Shown: one piece after another, positions 53,943 to 62,225 of the stretch | How the letters are laid out: each line of letters begins with the position of its first letter | Numbering within the stretch: position 1 is the stretch's first letter | NCBI RefSeq assembly: GCF_042685645.1 | Contig: NZ_JBHUNX010000001.1 | Coordinates: 186,001-250,000, forward strand | Length of the DNA stretch: 64,000 bases | Source: Salininema proteolyticum | Lineage (GTDB): Bacteria > Actinomycetota > Actinomycetes > Mycobacteriales > Micromonosporaceae | Direction: 5' to 3' | Notes under the pieces: generated by a model | What the model was told of the DNA's origin: nothing | Seen by the model: only the letters and a program-made list of their open reading frames with translations | The model's database searches: none | Position numbers and translations under genes: made by a program

Positions 53943-54551
53943 ATGGTGAAACGACTCGCTTTCCTCGTCACCCCCCTGTTGCTGCTCGCCGCCTGCGGAA
54001 ACGGCGACGGCGACAAAGATGACAGCAACCAGGACCCCTCGGAGGACTCGTCGTCCGAAGCGGCTCCGGTCTACGAGATCCTGCCGGTGTCCGCCGAGGC
54101 GCCGGCCGGCTTCGTCGAGGCGGAGGGCGCTGAGCCCGACTTCCCGTACTACGAGGAGTCCGCCACCCAGCGTTTCGAGGTCGCCGGAGGCAAGGGCGAG
54201 GACCGCCTTGAGATCTCATCCTTCGTCCTTCCGGAAGGCACGGACACCTCGACCATCGCCCTGCAGAGGGAACTGGCCACGAGCCTCACCGACGGAGGCA
54301 ACGGCTTCACCTACACGTCCGCCGCGGACGGGGCACTGGTCAACGGCAAGCACGGAATCTACCGGTTCGGGCGCTCCGGCGATGGCGACGACCAGCTGAA
54401 GCAGCGTGAGTACTTCATCTTCTCCGAGACGCAGATGGTCTACGCCTCCTGCCAGTGGAAGGACAACTACGAGCAGGTCGAGCGCGCCTGTCCGGAACTG
54501 CTGGCGGGCATCGAGTTCGGCGGCGAGTGGAACGACCCGCTGCAGGCGTAG
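53943..54551 (+). CDS. Lipoprotein of unknown function
   Basis: 202 aa. Signal KRLAFLVTPLLLLAAC with lipobox Cys. An acidic, Asp/Ser-rich linker follows, then a folded domain (RFEVAGGKGEDRLEISSFVL, YRFGRSGDGDDQLKQREYFI) of unknown family. AGGAG before ATG 53943. It follows the acyltransferase at 32 bp and may be co-transcribed with it, so a helper role on the outer face of the membrane is possible. Confidence 0.75.
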   Translation: MVKRLAFLVTPLLLLAACGNGDGDKDDSNQDPSEDSSSEAAPVYEILPVSAEAPAGFVEAEGAEPDFPYYEESATQRFEVAGGKGEDRLEISSFVLPEGTDTSTIALQRELATSLTDGGNGFTYTSAADGALVNGKHGIYRFGRSGDGDDQLKQREYFIFSETQMVYASCQWKDNYEQVERACPELLAGIEFGGEWNDPLQA

Positions 54552-54611
54552 GAGAGCCTTCGCGGCCAGGACGGGCTCGCGCCTGAATAGCAGTGTCGGA
54601 CATCATACGGT

Positions 54612-54617
54612 TAGAAT
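54612..54617 (+). promoter_or_regulatory. -10 of the large GT4 gene
   Basis: TAGAAT. It would start the transcript near 54625, at the beginning of a 9-bp hairpin. Confidence 0.4.
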
Positions 54618-54623
54618 AGGTGG

Positions 54624-54676
54624 TGAAAGCCGTACCGGTCGTCGCCTGGGTCACCAGCGCGACCTTTCGGCTTTCA
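54624..54676 (+). other. Leader hairpin of the large GT4 gene
   Basis: TGAAAGCCG (54624-54632) pairs perfectly with CGGCTTTCA (54668-54676), loop 35 nt. It lies at the predicted 5' end of the mRNA, well before the chosen start codon. Confidence 0.45.
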
Positions 54677-54797
54677 TGTGCCTGTTCTGTCGGATTTCTC
54701 CGTTATGCGGCGGCCGTATACCCTCGTTCAGCCCGATTTCGCGAACGGCCCTCCAGGAGAACGGCGGACGAATCCCTTGACCCCGGAGGAGCCGAAA

Positions 54798-57700
54798 TTG
54801 CCCGCTCGCGCTAAACGCCGTCTTGTCATGATGGTCGCCAATAAGGTGATCGGGGACTCGAGGGTCCTCAAGTCGGCGCAGACCATGGCCGAGGAAGGAT
54901 GGGACGTTCACCTGGTCGGGTCGTCGCCCGACTCAAAGTATGAAACTTTTTCATATGGTGATTTCACGGTGCACCGCGTCGCCATCCCCCCGTATCCGGA
55001 CTTGCGGTGGTCGGTGCGGAACAAAGGCAAGAGGAATTGGCTGTCTTACGCCTCTACGAATGAACGAAAACTCGCGGAGTCGCGGCTCCGGTTCGCTTGG
55101 GCGCACCATTCGGAATTGCTCGGACGATACCGTGGAGTGCGCCGTTTCCTCCCTGGATCAATGGCGGGAAGACTCGCGGGAAAGATCCACCGGGCTTGGC
55201 TCGAGAAACGCATTTCAGCCACCGAGAATGGGAGCGGTACGACTCCCAGGGACGCCGACTTCCGGGAGCGCCTCGAGATCGGAGTCGGGAGGCTACTGCG
55301 CCCCACCACTATTTGGCGGTATCTCGATCCCGTGGCGCAGCGCATCGAGGCCGGGATGAGAGAGCTCGTCATCGATCTCGCCCCCGATGCGATTCACGCC
55401 CATGACATCTATCCGCTGGGAATCGCCGTCCGCTGCGCGGACTTCTTCCGGGCCCGGGGCAGGGAAGTCCCCGTCGTATACGACAGCCACGAGTTCATGC
55501 CCGGTGTCGGAGATTTCGCGCCCGCCAAGTACACGGCGCTCACTTCGTACGAGAAGCGCTATATCGGTCGGGTCGACGATGTCGTCACGGTATCTCCCGA
55601 CATCGCCGTGGCGCTGAAGAAGCACTACGGGCTCCGGTACCTCCCGAAGGTCGTCCTGAACACTCCGCCGAGGAAGGCCCCTGACGAGGTGGTGGAGTCC
55701 CTGGAGTTCGACAATATCCGGACGCACTGCGACCTCGAGGACGAGGAGCGCCTGGTCGTGTACTCGGGAGGAGCCGCACCGGAGAGGCGTCTGGACGTCA
55801 TCGTCGACGCTCTCGCAAAGACTCCCCGGCACGTCCACCTGGCGCTGGTACTCGGTTCCATGACGGCTCCGTACGTCATGGAACTGCGGAAGCAGGCGCA
55901 GGAACTCGGCGTTTCGCGACGCGTGCACTTCCTGCCCTTCGTCCCCTCGGAAACCGTCCAGCACTACCTGCGGACGGCCGACGCGGGAATCGTCTCACTC
56001 GTGGACACCCAGCTCAACCACAAACTGGCATTGCCGAACAAGCTGTTCGAGTACGCCCACGCCGGCATTACCGTCATTGTTCCGGACCTGCCCACCTCCG
56101 GCGCGTTCGTGAGGACGCACGGTATCGGGGACACCTTCGCCCCCCGCGACAGCGACTCTCTTGCCGCGACCATGACACGCGTCCTCGAACCGTCGCAGGC
56201 GCAAGGACCCGTCCCGCAAGAGATCCTGGACCAATTCAGTTGGGACCACCAGGCACGGGAATACGCCGACCTCTACTCCGCGATCGGAAGGAAGCTGGAC
56301 GCGGCTCCCGCGAAGGCCGCCGGCGCATCCGTTGCGAAGTCGAAGTCCAAGGGCAAGAAGGGGAGCAAGGAGCCGGCTCTGCTCCCAGAAGACGCCGTCG
56401 CCCGAATCCTGCTGCTGGAAGACCTTCCCGCCTCCGGAGACACCGCACTCGGCGATCTCCTCGAGTCCCACCCCGGTCTCAGCCTCGCGGCGACCTCCGA
56501 CCTACCCCGACTTGCCGCGCTGCTGCATTCCAGGGGCCTCGATGACCGTTTTCGCAAGGTGGACCTAGACACCGACGGATTCGCCTCGGACGATCATGTC
56601 AAGTCCGTGGCCATGGTGATCCGAGGCAAGAACGGCGACGAGGTCAGGGCGCCGGAGAACTTCGTCAAGGTGGTGTCCACCGGACTGCCGCTGATCGTGG
56701 GCGGAGACAAGGCGCTCTCCCGGTTCGCGGTCAAGAAGTCCATCGGCGTCAAATGCCTGCCCGAATCCGAGCACTCCCTCTCACGGGCCGTTTCGAAGGC
56801 GCTGACAGGTGGATTCAAGACGCTCAAGTTCGCCGAACGTCGCCGTTACGGCACCACGACGCCCTGGCCGACCACGCCGGGGAACGATGTGCGGTTGTGG
56901 ATGGGAACGGCGAACTTCGCCGGACAGCTCACCGGATTGGCCGGATCGCTGGGGGCGACCCGCCCCGACGTGAGTTCCAAGGTGGCGGTCGCCTCGACCA
57001 AGGCGCGGGTGATCCGCTACGCGGCAGACGTGGAGATCGAGCACTTCAGCCAGTCGAAGGCCAAGACGAAGGTCGAACAGGTCGAGGCCGTACTCGGCTG
57101 GAGTACCCACGTCGTATCCGACGCGTTCCGACCCGTCCTGGGCTGGCTCAACGGCAAGGACATCGCCGCGGACCTTCCCGCGCTGCGCATGGCGAAGAAG
57201 CAGGTGGCCCTGCTCGTGCACGGCAGCGAAGCGCGGGACCCCGATCGGCACCTCGCCAAGCATCCGGACTCGCTCTTCAAGGCGGCGGAACCGAAGATGC
57301 TGGAGGCTCTGCGGCGTATCAGCGCTGAGAACCGTGCCATCGCCGAAGCGGCGGACCTGCCGGTATTCGTCACCACGCCCGACCTGCTCGACGACCTTCC
57401 CCAGGCCACGTGGCTCCCGTTGATCGTCGACTACGAGCGCTGGCGCAACGAGAGGGAGATCTTCGAGCGGGAACGCCCCGTGGTGGTGCACGCGCCGTCG
57501 GCGCGGTGGACGAAGGGAACGGAGGCCATCCTCCCGGTCCTGGAGGACATGGACCGCCGCGGCGCCATCGAGCTGAAGTTGATGGAGGGCAAGCCTCACC
57601 ATGCGGTAGTCCGGGCGGTGCGGGAAAGCGACATCGTGGTCGACCAGTTCAGCATCGGCGCCTATGGGACCTTCGCGTGCGAGGGCATGGCGGCCGGCAA

Positions 57701-57941
57701 GGCGGTCCTCGCCTATGTGGACGGGGACACTGTGGACCGGATGGGAGTGGAACCGCCCCTGGTCAACTGCAGGGCGGCCGATGTCCGCTCCGGACTGGAG
57801 AAGCTGTTGGACGACAGGGACCTGGCACGCCGCCTCGGGGCGGACGCCGCCGCGTTCGCTAAGCAGTACCACGACGGGACCATGGCCGTTCAGCGTATGT
57901 CGGGTTTCCTGGCCTCGCGCTTCGAGGACGATGCGGCGTGA
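54798..57941 (+). CDS. Large glycosyltransferase with two GT4-like modules
   Basis: About 1047 aa. TTG 54798 has an excellent GGAGGAG site 6 nt upstream and gives a family-like start (ARAKRRLVMMVANKVIGDSR); in-frame GTG 54678 or ATG 54705 are alternatives. The N-terminal module is GT4-like (AHDIYPLGIAVRCADF, VVYDSHEFMPG, LPNKLFEYAHAGITVIVPDL). A Lys/Ser linker (SKSKGKKGSK) follows, then a second, divergent module ending FSIGAYGTFACEGMAAGKAV. The two modules probably add consecutive sugars to a surface polymer. The stop overlaps the next glycosyltransferase gene by 4 nt. Donor and acceptor unknown. Confidence 0.8.
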   Translation: MPARAKRRLVMMVANKVIGDSRVLKSAQTMAEEGWDVHLVGSSPDSKYETFSYGDFTVHRVAIPPYPDLRWSVRNKGKRNWLSYASTNERKLAESRLRFAWAHHSELLGRYRGVRRFLPGSMAGRLAGKIHRAWLEKRISATENGSGTTPRDADFRERLEIGVGRLLRPTTIWRYLDPVAQRIEAGMRELVIDLAPDAIHAHDIYPLGIAVRCADFFRARGREVPVVYDSHEFMPGVGDFAPAKYTALTSYEKRYIGRVDDVVTVSPDIAVALKKHYGLRYLPKVVLNTPPRKAPDEVVESLEFDNIRTHCDLEDEERLVVYSGGAAPERRLDVIVDALAKTPRHVHLALVLGSMTAPYVMELRKQAQELGVSRRVHFLPFVPSETVQHYLRTADAGIVSLVDTQLNHKLALPNKLFEYAHAGITVIVPDLPTSGAFVRTHGIGDTFAPRDSDSLAATMTRVLEPSQAQGPVPQEILDQFSWDHQAREYADLYSAIGRKLDAAPAKAAGASVAKSKSKGKKGSKEPALLPEDAVARILLLEDLPASGDTALGDLLESHPGLSLAATSDLPRLAALLHSRGLDDRFRKVDLDTDGFASDDHVKSVAMVIRGKNGDEVRAPENFVKVVSTGLPLIVGGDKALSRFAVKKSIGVKCLPESEHSLSRAVSKALTGGFKTLKFAERRRYGTTTPWPTTPGNDVRLWMGTANFAGQLTGLAGSLGATRPDVSSKVAVASTKARVIRYAADVEIEHFSQSKAKTKVEQVEAVLGWSTHVVSDAFRPVLGWLNGKDIAADLPALRMAKKQVALLVHGSEARDPDRHLAKHPDSLFKAAEPKMLEALRRISAENRAIAEAADLPVFVTTPDLLDDLPQATWLPLIVDYERWRNEREIFERERPVVVHAPSARWTKGTEAILPVLEDMDRRGAIELKLMEGKPHHAVVRAVRESDIVVDQFSIGAYGTFACEGMAAGKAVLAYVDGDTVDRMGVEPPLVNCRAADVRSGLEKLLDDRDLARRLGADAAAFAKQYHDGTMAVQRMSGFLASRFEDDAA

Positions 57942-59242
57942 GCGCCCGACCGCGACTCCTCTACGTCTCGCTCTTCTACCCGCCTTCGCGGGCCAGCGGC
58001 GTGTACCGCGCTAAGACCACGGCCGACCTTTTCGCGGAGTCCGGGTGGGACGTAACGGTGGCGACCGCGGACGAAGGCTATTTCGCCTCCCTCGCGGGCT
58101 CGACGGACCCCAGCCTGGTTCCCGGTATCGACGAGTCGGTGCGGGTGAAGAGGGTATCGCCGCCCTCGTCCGAGGGATCGGTTCTCGCGTCCGTCCGGGC
58201 CGGCCTCGGCAAGCGCGCGGACAGGCGCTTCGAGGCGCGGTTCTTCCCGGAGAAGTACTGGGGCTGGGCTCGCCGCGTCTTGGAGGAGAGCCTGCGGGAG
58301 CACTCGCGCCGGCCCTTCGATCTGGTGTTGGCGACGGGAAACCCCAACTCCGCCTTCGCTGTCGCCCAGCAGTTCAAGGAGAGGACGGGTACGCCGTACC
58401 TCCTCGATTTCCGTGACTCCTGGACCCTCGACCTCTTCACCGGCAAGGAAGCGCACGCGGAGGACTCCGCCGATGGCAGGTGGGAGCGGCGCTGCGTCGA
58501 AGGCGCGGCCGGGATCTCCTTCGTCAACGAGCCGATCCGGGAATGGTACGCGGCGCGGTACCCGGAGGCGGCGGACAGGATGACCGTCGTCCTCAACGGG
58601 TGGGATGAGGAATACCTGGACACCGAGGCGCAGGCCGGCCACGGCGAGCCCGGTCCGCACACCGACTTCGCGTTCGTCGGGACCCTCACCCGGCAGCATC
58701 TGGTGAAGCGAATGGGCGCGGGGCTGGACGCCCTCCGCCGGGCGAATCCCGAACTCGGAGCGCGCATCCGCCTGTACGGATACCTCGGCTACTTCGAGGA
58801 CAGCCGCGCCGGACTGATGCGGAAGCTGGGGCTGGACGGAGAATCCGGCGGAGACCCCGCGGTCGAGTACCGCGGCCCGATACCGAAGTCGGAGATCAGC
58901 TCGGTCTATGCGCGCTCGGATGTGCTCCTCTTCCTGGCCGGCGGCTCCAAGTACGTGACGTCCGGCAAGGTCTTCGAGTACATGGCGACGGGGAAGCCCG
59001 TGGTGTCCATTCACAAGAAGGGATCCGACGCCGAGCGTTTCCTGCGCGACTACCCCCTCTGGTTCAAACCGGAGAGCCTGGAGGCCGACGATGTCGCCGC
59101 CGCCATGCGCTCGGCCGCCGACGCGGCCCGGTCACCGGACCCCGACCTGACCGCCCGAGCACTGGACCACGGTGTTCAATGGAGCCGCAGGCGATCGCTC
59201 CGCCGCCTGGTGGAGACCGCGGAGACCTGCCTCGTGCGGTGA
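57938..59242 (+). CDS. GT4-type glycosyltransferase
   Basis: 434 aa. GTG 57938 overlaps the previous stop (GTGA). Rossmann start RPRLLYVSLFYPPSRASGVY, LDFRDSWTLDLF, LNGWDEEYL and a C-terminal GKVFEYMATGKPVVSI mark a GT-B GT4 enzyme of the WcaI/WbpI-like group. No membrane segment. Member of the same run of surface-glycan genes; substrate unknown. Confidence 0.85.
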   Translation: MSARPRLLYVSLFYPPSRASGVYRAKTTADLFAESGWDVTVATADEGYFASLAGSTDPSLVPGIDESVRVKRVSPPSSEGSVLASVRAGLGKRADRRFEARFFPEKYWGWARRVLEESLREHSRRPFDLVLATGNPNSAFAVAQQFKERTGTPYLLDFRDSWTLDLFTGKEAHAEDSADGRWERRCVEGAAGISFVNEPIREWYAARYPEAADRMTVVLNGWDEEYLDTEAQAGHGEPGPHTDFAFVGTLTRQHLVKRMGAGLDALRRANPELGARIRLYGYLGYFEDSRAGLMRKLGLDGESGGDPAVEYRGPIPKSEISSVYARSDVLLFLAGGSKYVTSGKVFEYMATGKPVVSIHKKGSDAERFLRDYPLWFKPESLEADDVAAAMRSAADAARSPDPDLTARALDHGVQWSRRRSLRRLVETAETCLVR

Positions 59243-59310
59243 CGCCGGTTCGCTCCGAGCCGCGTCTCCGCCGCCTTCCGACCGCTTCTTCCCCTCCTCG
59301 AGGAGCTGAT

Positions 59311-60708
59311 ATGACCATTGCGATCATCGCGGTCGCGGCGGCCGCCGTCCTGGCGGCACTCGCGACCGGCTACGCCTGGGGTCGGTCTCGCCGTCCCCGG
59401 AAAGACGACGTCCGTGATCCCGTCGGGCAAGGGCGGCCGCAGCGGCTAGAACCGCTGACCCCCGAGAAGAAGGCCGAACGGGACGAGTGGAAGGGACGCC
59501 TCTTCAACGGGTTCCACGAGAACGCGATCGCCAAGGGCAAAGCCATGGCGCGCAGCGACGACGAACCCGCCTACTTTCGCCTCTCGATCCTGCGGAACAT
59601 TGTCGCCTGGTACGAGGCCGAAACGGCGGTCGATCCGGCACACCGCGATGTCGACGTCCTCATCGCGGGGGACCTGTCCCTCCCCGGTGGAACAACGGAA
59701 TCCAATGTCCAGGAGATCAAGGCGCTCCGCGAAGCGGGCCTCACAGTCGGGCTCTACCACCACCCGGCCTACAAATTCGACGTCGCACGGCCCGTGAATC
59801 CCAAGATCTCCCATTTCATCGAGTCCGACGGCGGTGTGGTCGCCGTGGGCCGACACGACAGTGTCCGGGCGAGGCTGGCGATTCTGCGTTTCCCACCCAG
59901 CTTCCACCGTCTGGCGGACACTCTGCCCGACGTTCGCTCCGACAGGTCCGTCCTGGTGGTCAACCAGAGCCCCTACGGCTACTACGGCGAAGACGGTCCG
60001 CGGCGCAAGGTGTGGGACGTGGCGAAGGTCAGGGAGAACCTCCGTCGCTGGCCGGGAGAGGTTGACTGGTACTCGGTGGGACCTGCGATCACCGAGGTGA
60101 TGAGCCGCCACCATGCCGAAGACCTCGGCGGCGTCGAGCTGGCCGAGGAACCGTGGTACGACATCGTCGCCGGAGACTTCCCACCGCACCGGGGTTCGGA
60201 CCGAGACGGCGTGATCGTCGTCGGGCGCCATGCGAGGGACGACAAGCGGAAGTGGCCCTCTGCCGAGGACCTGCGCCTCTGCTATCCGGACGCTCCGGAC
60301 TTCCGGATCGAAGTCCTCGGCGGTGCCGAAGCGGCCCGGGAGAAGCTCGGCGGACTGCCGGACAACTGGAACGTCCACGGCTTCGGAGAGAAAGACGTCG
60401 ACGACTTCCTCGCCGGCATCGACGTCATGGTCTACTTCATCGGAAAGGACGCGGTAGAGGCTTTCGGACGCGCGCCGATGGAGGCCATGGCACGGGGTAT
60501 TCCGGTCGTGACGGAACCGCGGTTCGCGGACCTCTTCGGCGACGGGGCCCTCTATTGCGAGCCGGCCGCCGTGGAACGAACGGTGCGCGACCTGGTCAGC
60601 GATGAGACGAGGCTCCGCCGACAGTCGGAGTCGGGGCGGAGAACCGTCCGGGAGCGCTTCTCCGCCGAGTCCTACCTGAATCGAGTCGGCCGCCTTCTGC
60701 CCGACTGA
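59311..60708 (+). CDS. GT4-type glycosyltransferase with N-terminal membrane anchor
   Basis: 465 aa. ATG 59311 has GAGGAGC upstream and begins a membrane anchor (TIAIIAVAAAAVLAALATGY). The enzyme domain shows DVLIAGDLSLPGGTTESNVQ, LYHHPAYKFD, VNPKISHFI, VLVVNQSPYGYYG and EAFGRAPMEAMARGIP. These link it to the genes at 9230 (C-terminal half), 12619 and 60720. Likely acts at the inner membrane face on the polymer made by this locus. It converges with the next gene, leaving 11 bp. Confidence 0.85.
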   Translation: MTIAIIAVAAAAVLAALATGYAWGRSRRPRKDDVRDPVGQGRPQRLEPLTPEKKAERDEWKGRLFNGFHENAIAKGKAMARSDDEPAYFRLSILRNIVAWYEAETAVDPAHRDVDVLIAGDLSLPGGTTESNVQEIKALREAGLTVGLYHHPAYKFDVARPVNPKISHFIESDGGVVAVGRHDSVRARLAILRFPPSFHRLADTLPDVRSDRSVLVVNQSPYGYYGEDGPRRKVWDVAKVRENLRRWPGEVDWYSVGPAITEVMSRHHAEDLGGVELAEEPWYDIVAGDFPPHRGSDRDGVIVVGRHARDDKRKWPSAEDLRLCYPDAPDFRIEVLGGAEAAREKLGGLPDNWNVHGFGEKDVDDFLAGIDVMVYFIGKDAVEAFGRAPMEAMARGIPVVTEPRFADLFGDGALYCEPAAVERTVRDLVSDETRLRRQSESGRRTVRERFSAESYLNRVGRLLPD

Positions 60709-60719
60709 CCCCCACGGCG

Positions 60720-62225
60720 TCAGCGGGTCTTCAGACCGAGCTTCTCGAACCTCTTCCACTGCACGTCGTGGCTGAACAGATCGTCGACCAGGCGGTACCC
60801 GGCATCTTGCTGACGTCGGTACAGCCCTTCGTCGGAACTGAGGGCGTCGACGGTCGAGCGCACCTCTGAGGGGGAGCAGTAGAGCGCGGCCTCACCGAAG
60901 AGGGTGCGGAACTTCGGCGGCAGGATGACGGGTACCCCGGAGTTCATGGCCTCCACCGGTGCCCGTCCGAAGGCCTCGACGTACTGCGAGTGAAGGAAGT
61001 AGACGTACACGTCCAGGCCGGCTAGGAAGGACTCCACCGGGTCGGAAGTGAAGGGGAGGACTTGCCAGGAGACGGGGATCCGTCCGAGGATCCGCTCGGG
61101 GGTGCTCCCGCCCCCGAGAACGCGAACCGTATGGCCCTCTCCGGACGGGTAGCACTCGTGGATGTGCTTGGCGAGCTCCGGCCACTTGGACGAGTGGTCC
61201 CGGGAGTGGCGGCCGATCACTACGTCATCGGGGTCGAAGGCGTCCCGGTACCCGCTTCTGCGCTCTACGGCCGCGATGTCGAAACTCGGGTACCAATGGT
61301 CCGCTGAGACCCGTCCCAGGTCGAACTCGTCGGCATGGTGTTCCGCCAGCGCCTCGGCGACTTGGGGCCCCACCGGGAACCATGTCTGCGGTCCGGCCCA
61401 CGCGTCGAGGTTCTCCACCACGTTCTGGACGTCCCACTGCTTCTTTCGGCCTCCGACCGAGGAGTAGTAGGTCATGGGCGTCTGGTTGACCACCAGGGCG
61501 CGGTTCTCGGCGTCGATCCGGGGAAGGTCGTCTCGCAGGGTGGTGGCGAAGGGCGGGAACCGCATGAGCAGGATGTCGGCCTTCACCGAATCGTCGGGTC
61601 CGAGCCGGCGGATACCGTACTGATCTATGACCTGTTCGATCTTGGGGTTCAGGGGACGGTCGCAGTGCTGGACCAGCGGGTGATGCACCACCGCCACCTT
61701 CGCGCCGTTCTCGGCCAGGAGGGAGAGTTCCTGGCGGTTGCTCTCGGTGGTTCCGCCCGGAAGGTTGAAGTTCGAGACCACGACGACGTCGAAGCGCTCC
61801 TCCGGCTCGGCGTGGTCTCGCGGATCCGGGATCGACGCGATCACCGAGGCGGCGGAGCGGCGGGTCTCCTCAAAGGACCACTCGCTCTCTTCGATGGCCT
61901 TCAACCGCTTCTCCGCGAGCGAGTGGAAGCCGTGCTCGACCCAGGTCTCCGCCACGGCGATCTTCTCAAGGTACTTGCCGTTGAGCGTCTTTCGCTTGCC
62001 CGCTTCGCGAATATGACGCCGTGAAGCGACGTGCCAGAGCTTCTCCAGGCGGTGTCGGGTCTTCAGCCTGCCGGCCCGGAAGAGGCAGCCGGCGGTGCCG
62101 GCCGCCAGAACGACCGCGGCGCCCACGACGGCGTTGACGGGGGACCATACGGCCATGAAGGCGATGATGACCGCAATGGCGATCAAGGCGGTCTCGGCGA
62201 GCAACAGTTTTCGGGAGAGTCTCAT
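60720..62225 (-). CDS. GT4-type glycosyltransferase with N-terminal membrane segments
   Basis: 501 aa from ATG 62225. Two N-terminal membrane segments (AETALIAIAVIIAFMAV, then AVVGAAVVLAAGTAGC) precede the catalytic part: VVVVSNFNLPGGTTESNRQE, VVHHPLVQH, LNPKIEQVI, LVVNQTPMTYY and EAFGRAPVEAMNSGVP. It is the closest visible relative of the gene at 59311. Its start overlaps the stop of the upstream GT2 gene by 4 nt (ATGA), so the two are co-translated on the minus strand. Confidence 0.85.
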   Translation of the reverse strand: MRLSRKLLLAETALIAIAVIIAFMAVWSPVNAVVGAAVVLAAGTAGCLFRAGRLKTRHRLEKLWHVASRRHIREAGKRKTLNGKYLEKIAVAETWVEHGFHSLAEKRLKAIEESEWSFEETRRSAASVIASIPDPRDHAEPEERFDVVVVSNFNLPGGTTESNRQELSLLAENGAKVAVVHHPLVQHCDRPLNPKIEQVIDQYGIRRLGPDDSVKADILLMRFPPFATTLRDDLPRIDAENRALVVNQTPMTYYSSVGGRKKQWDVQNVVENLDAWAGPQTWFPVGPQVAEALAEHHADEFDLGRVSADHWYPSFDIAAVERRSGYRDAFDPDDVVIGRHSRDHSSKWPELAKHIHECYPSGEGHTVRVLGGGSTPERILGRIPVSWQVLPFTSDPVESFLAGLDVYVYFLHSQYVEAFGRAPVEAMNSGVPVILPPKFRTLFGEAALYCSPSEVRSTVDALSSDEGLYRRQQDAGYRLVDDLFSHDVQWKRFEKLGLKTR

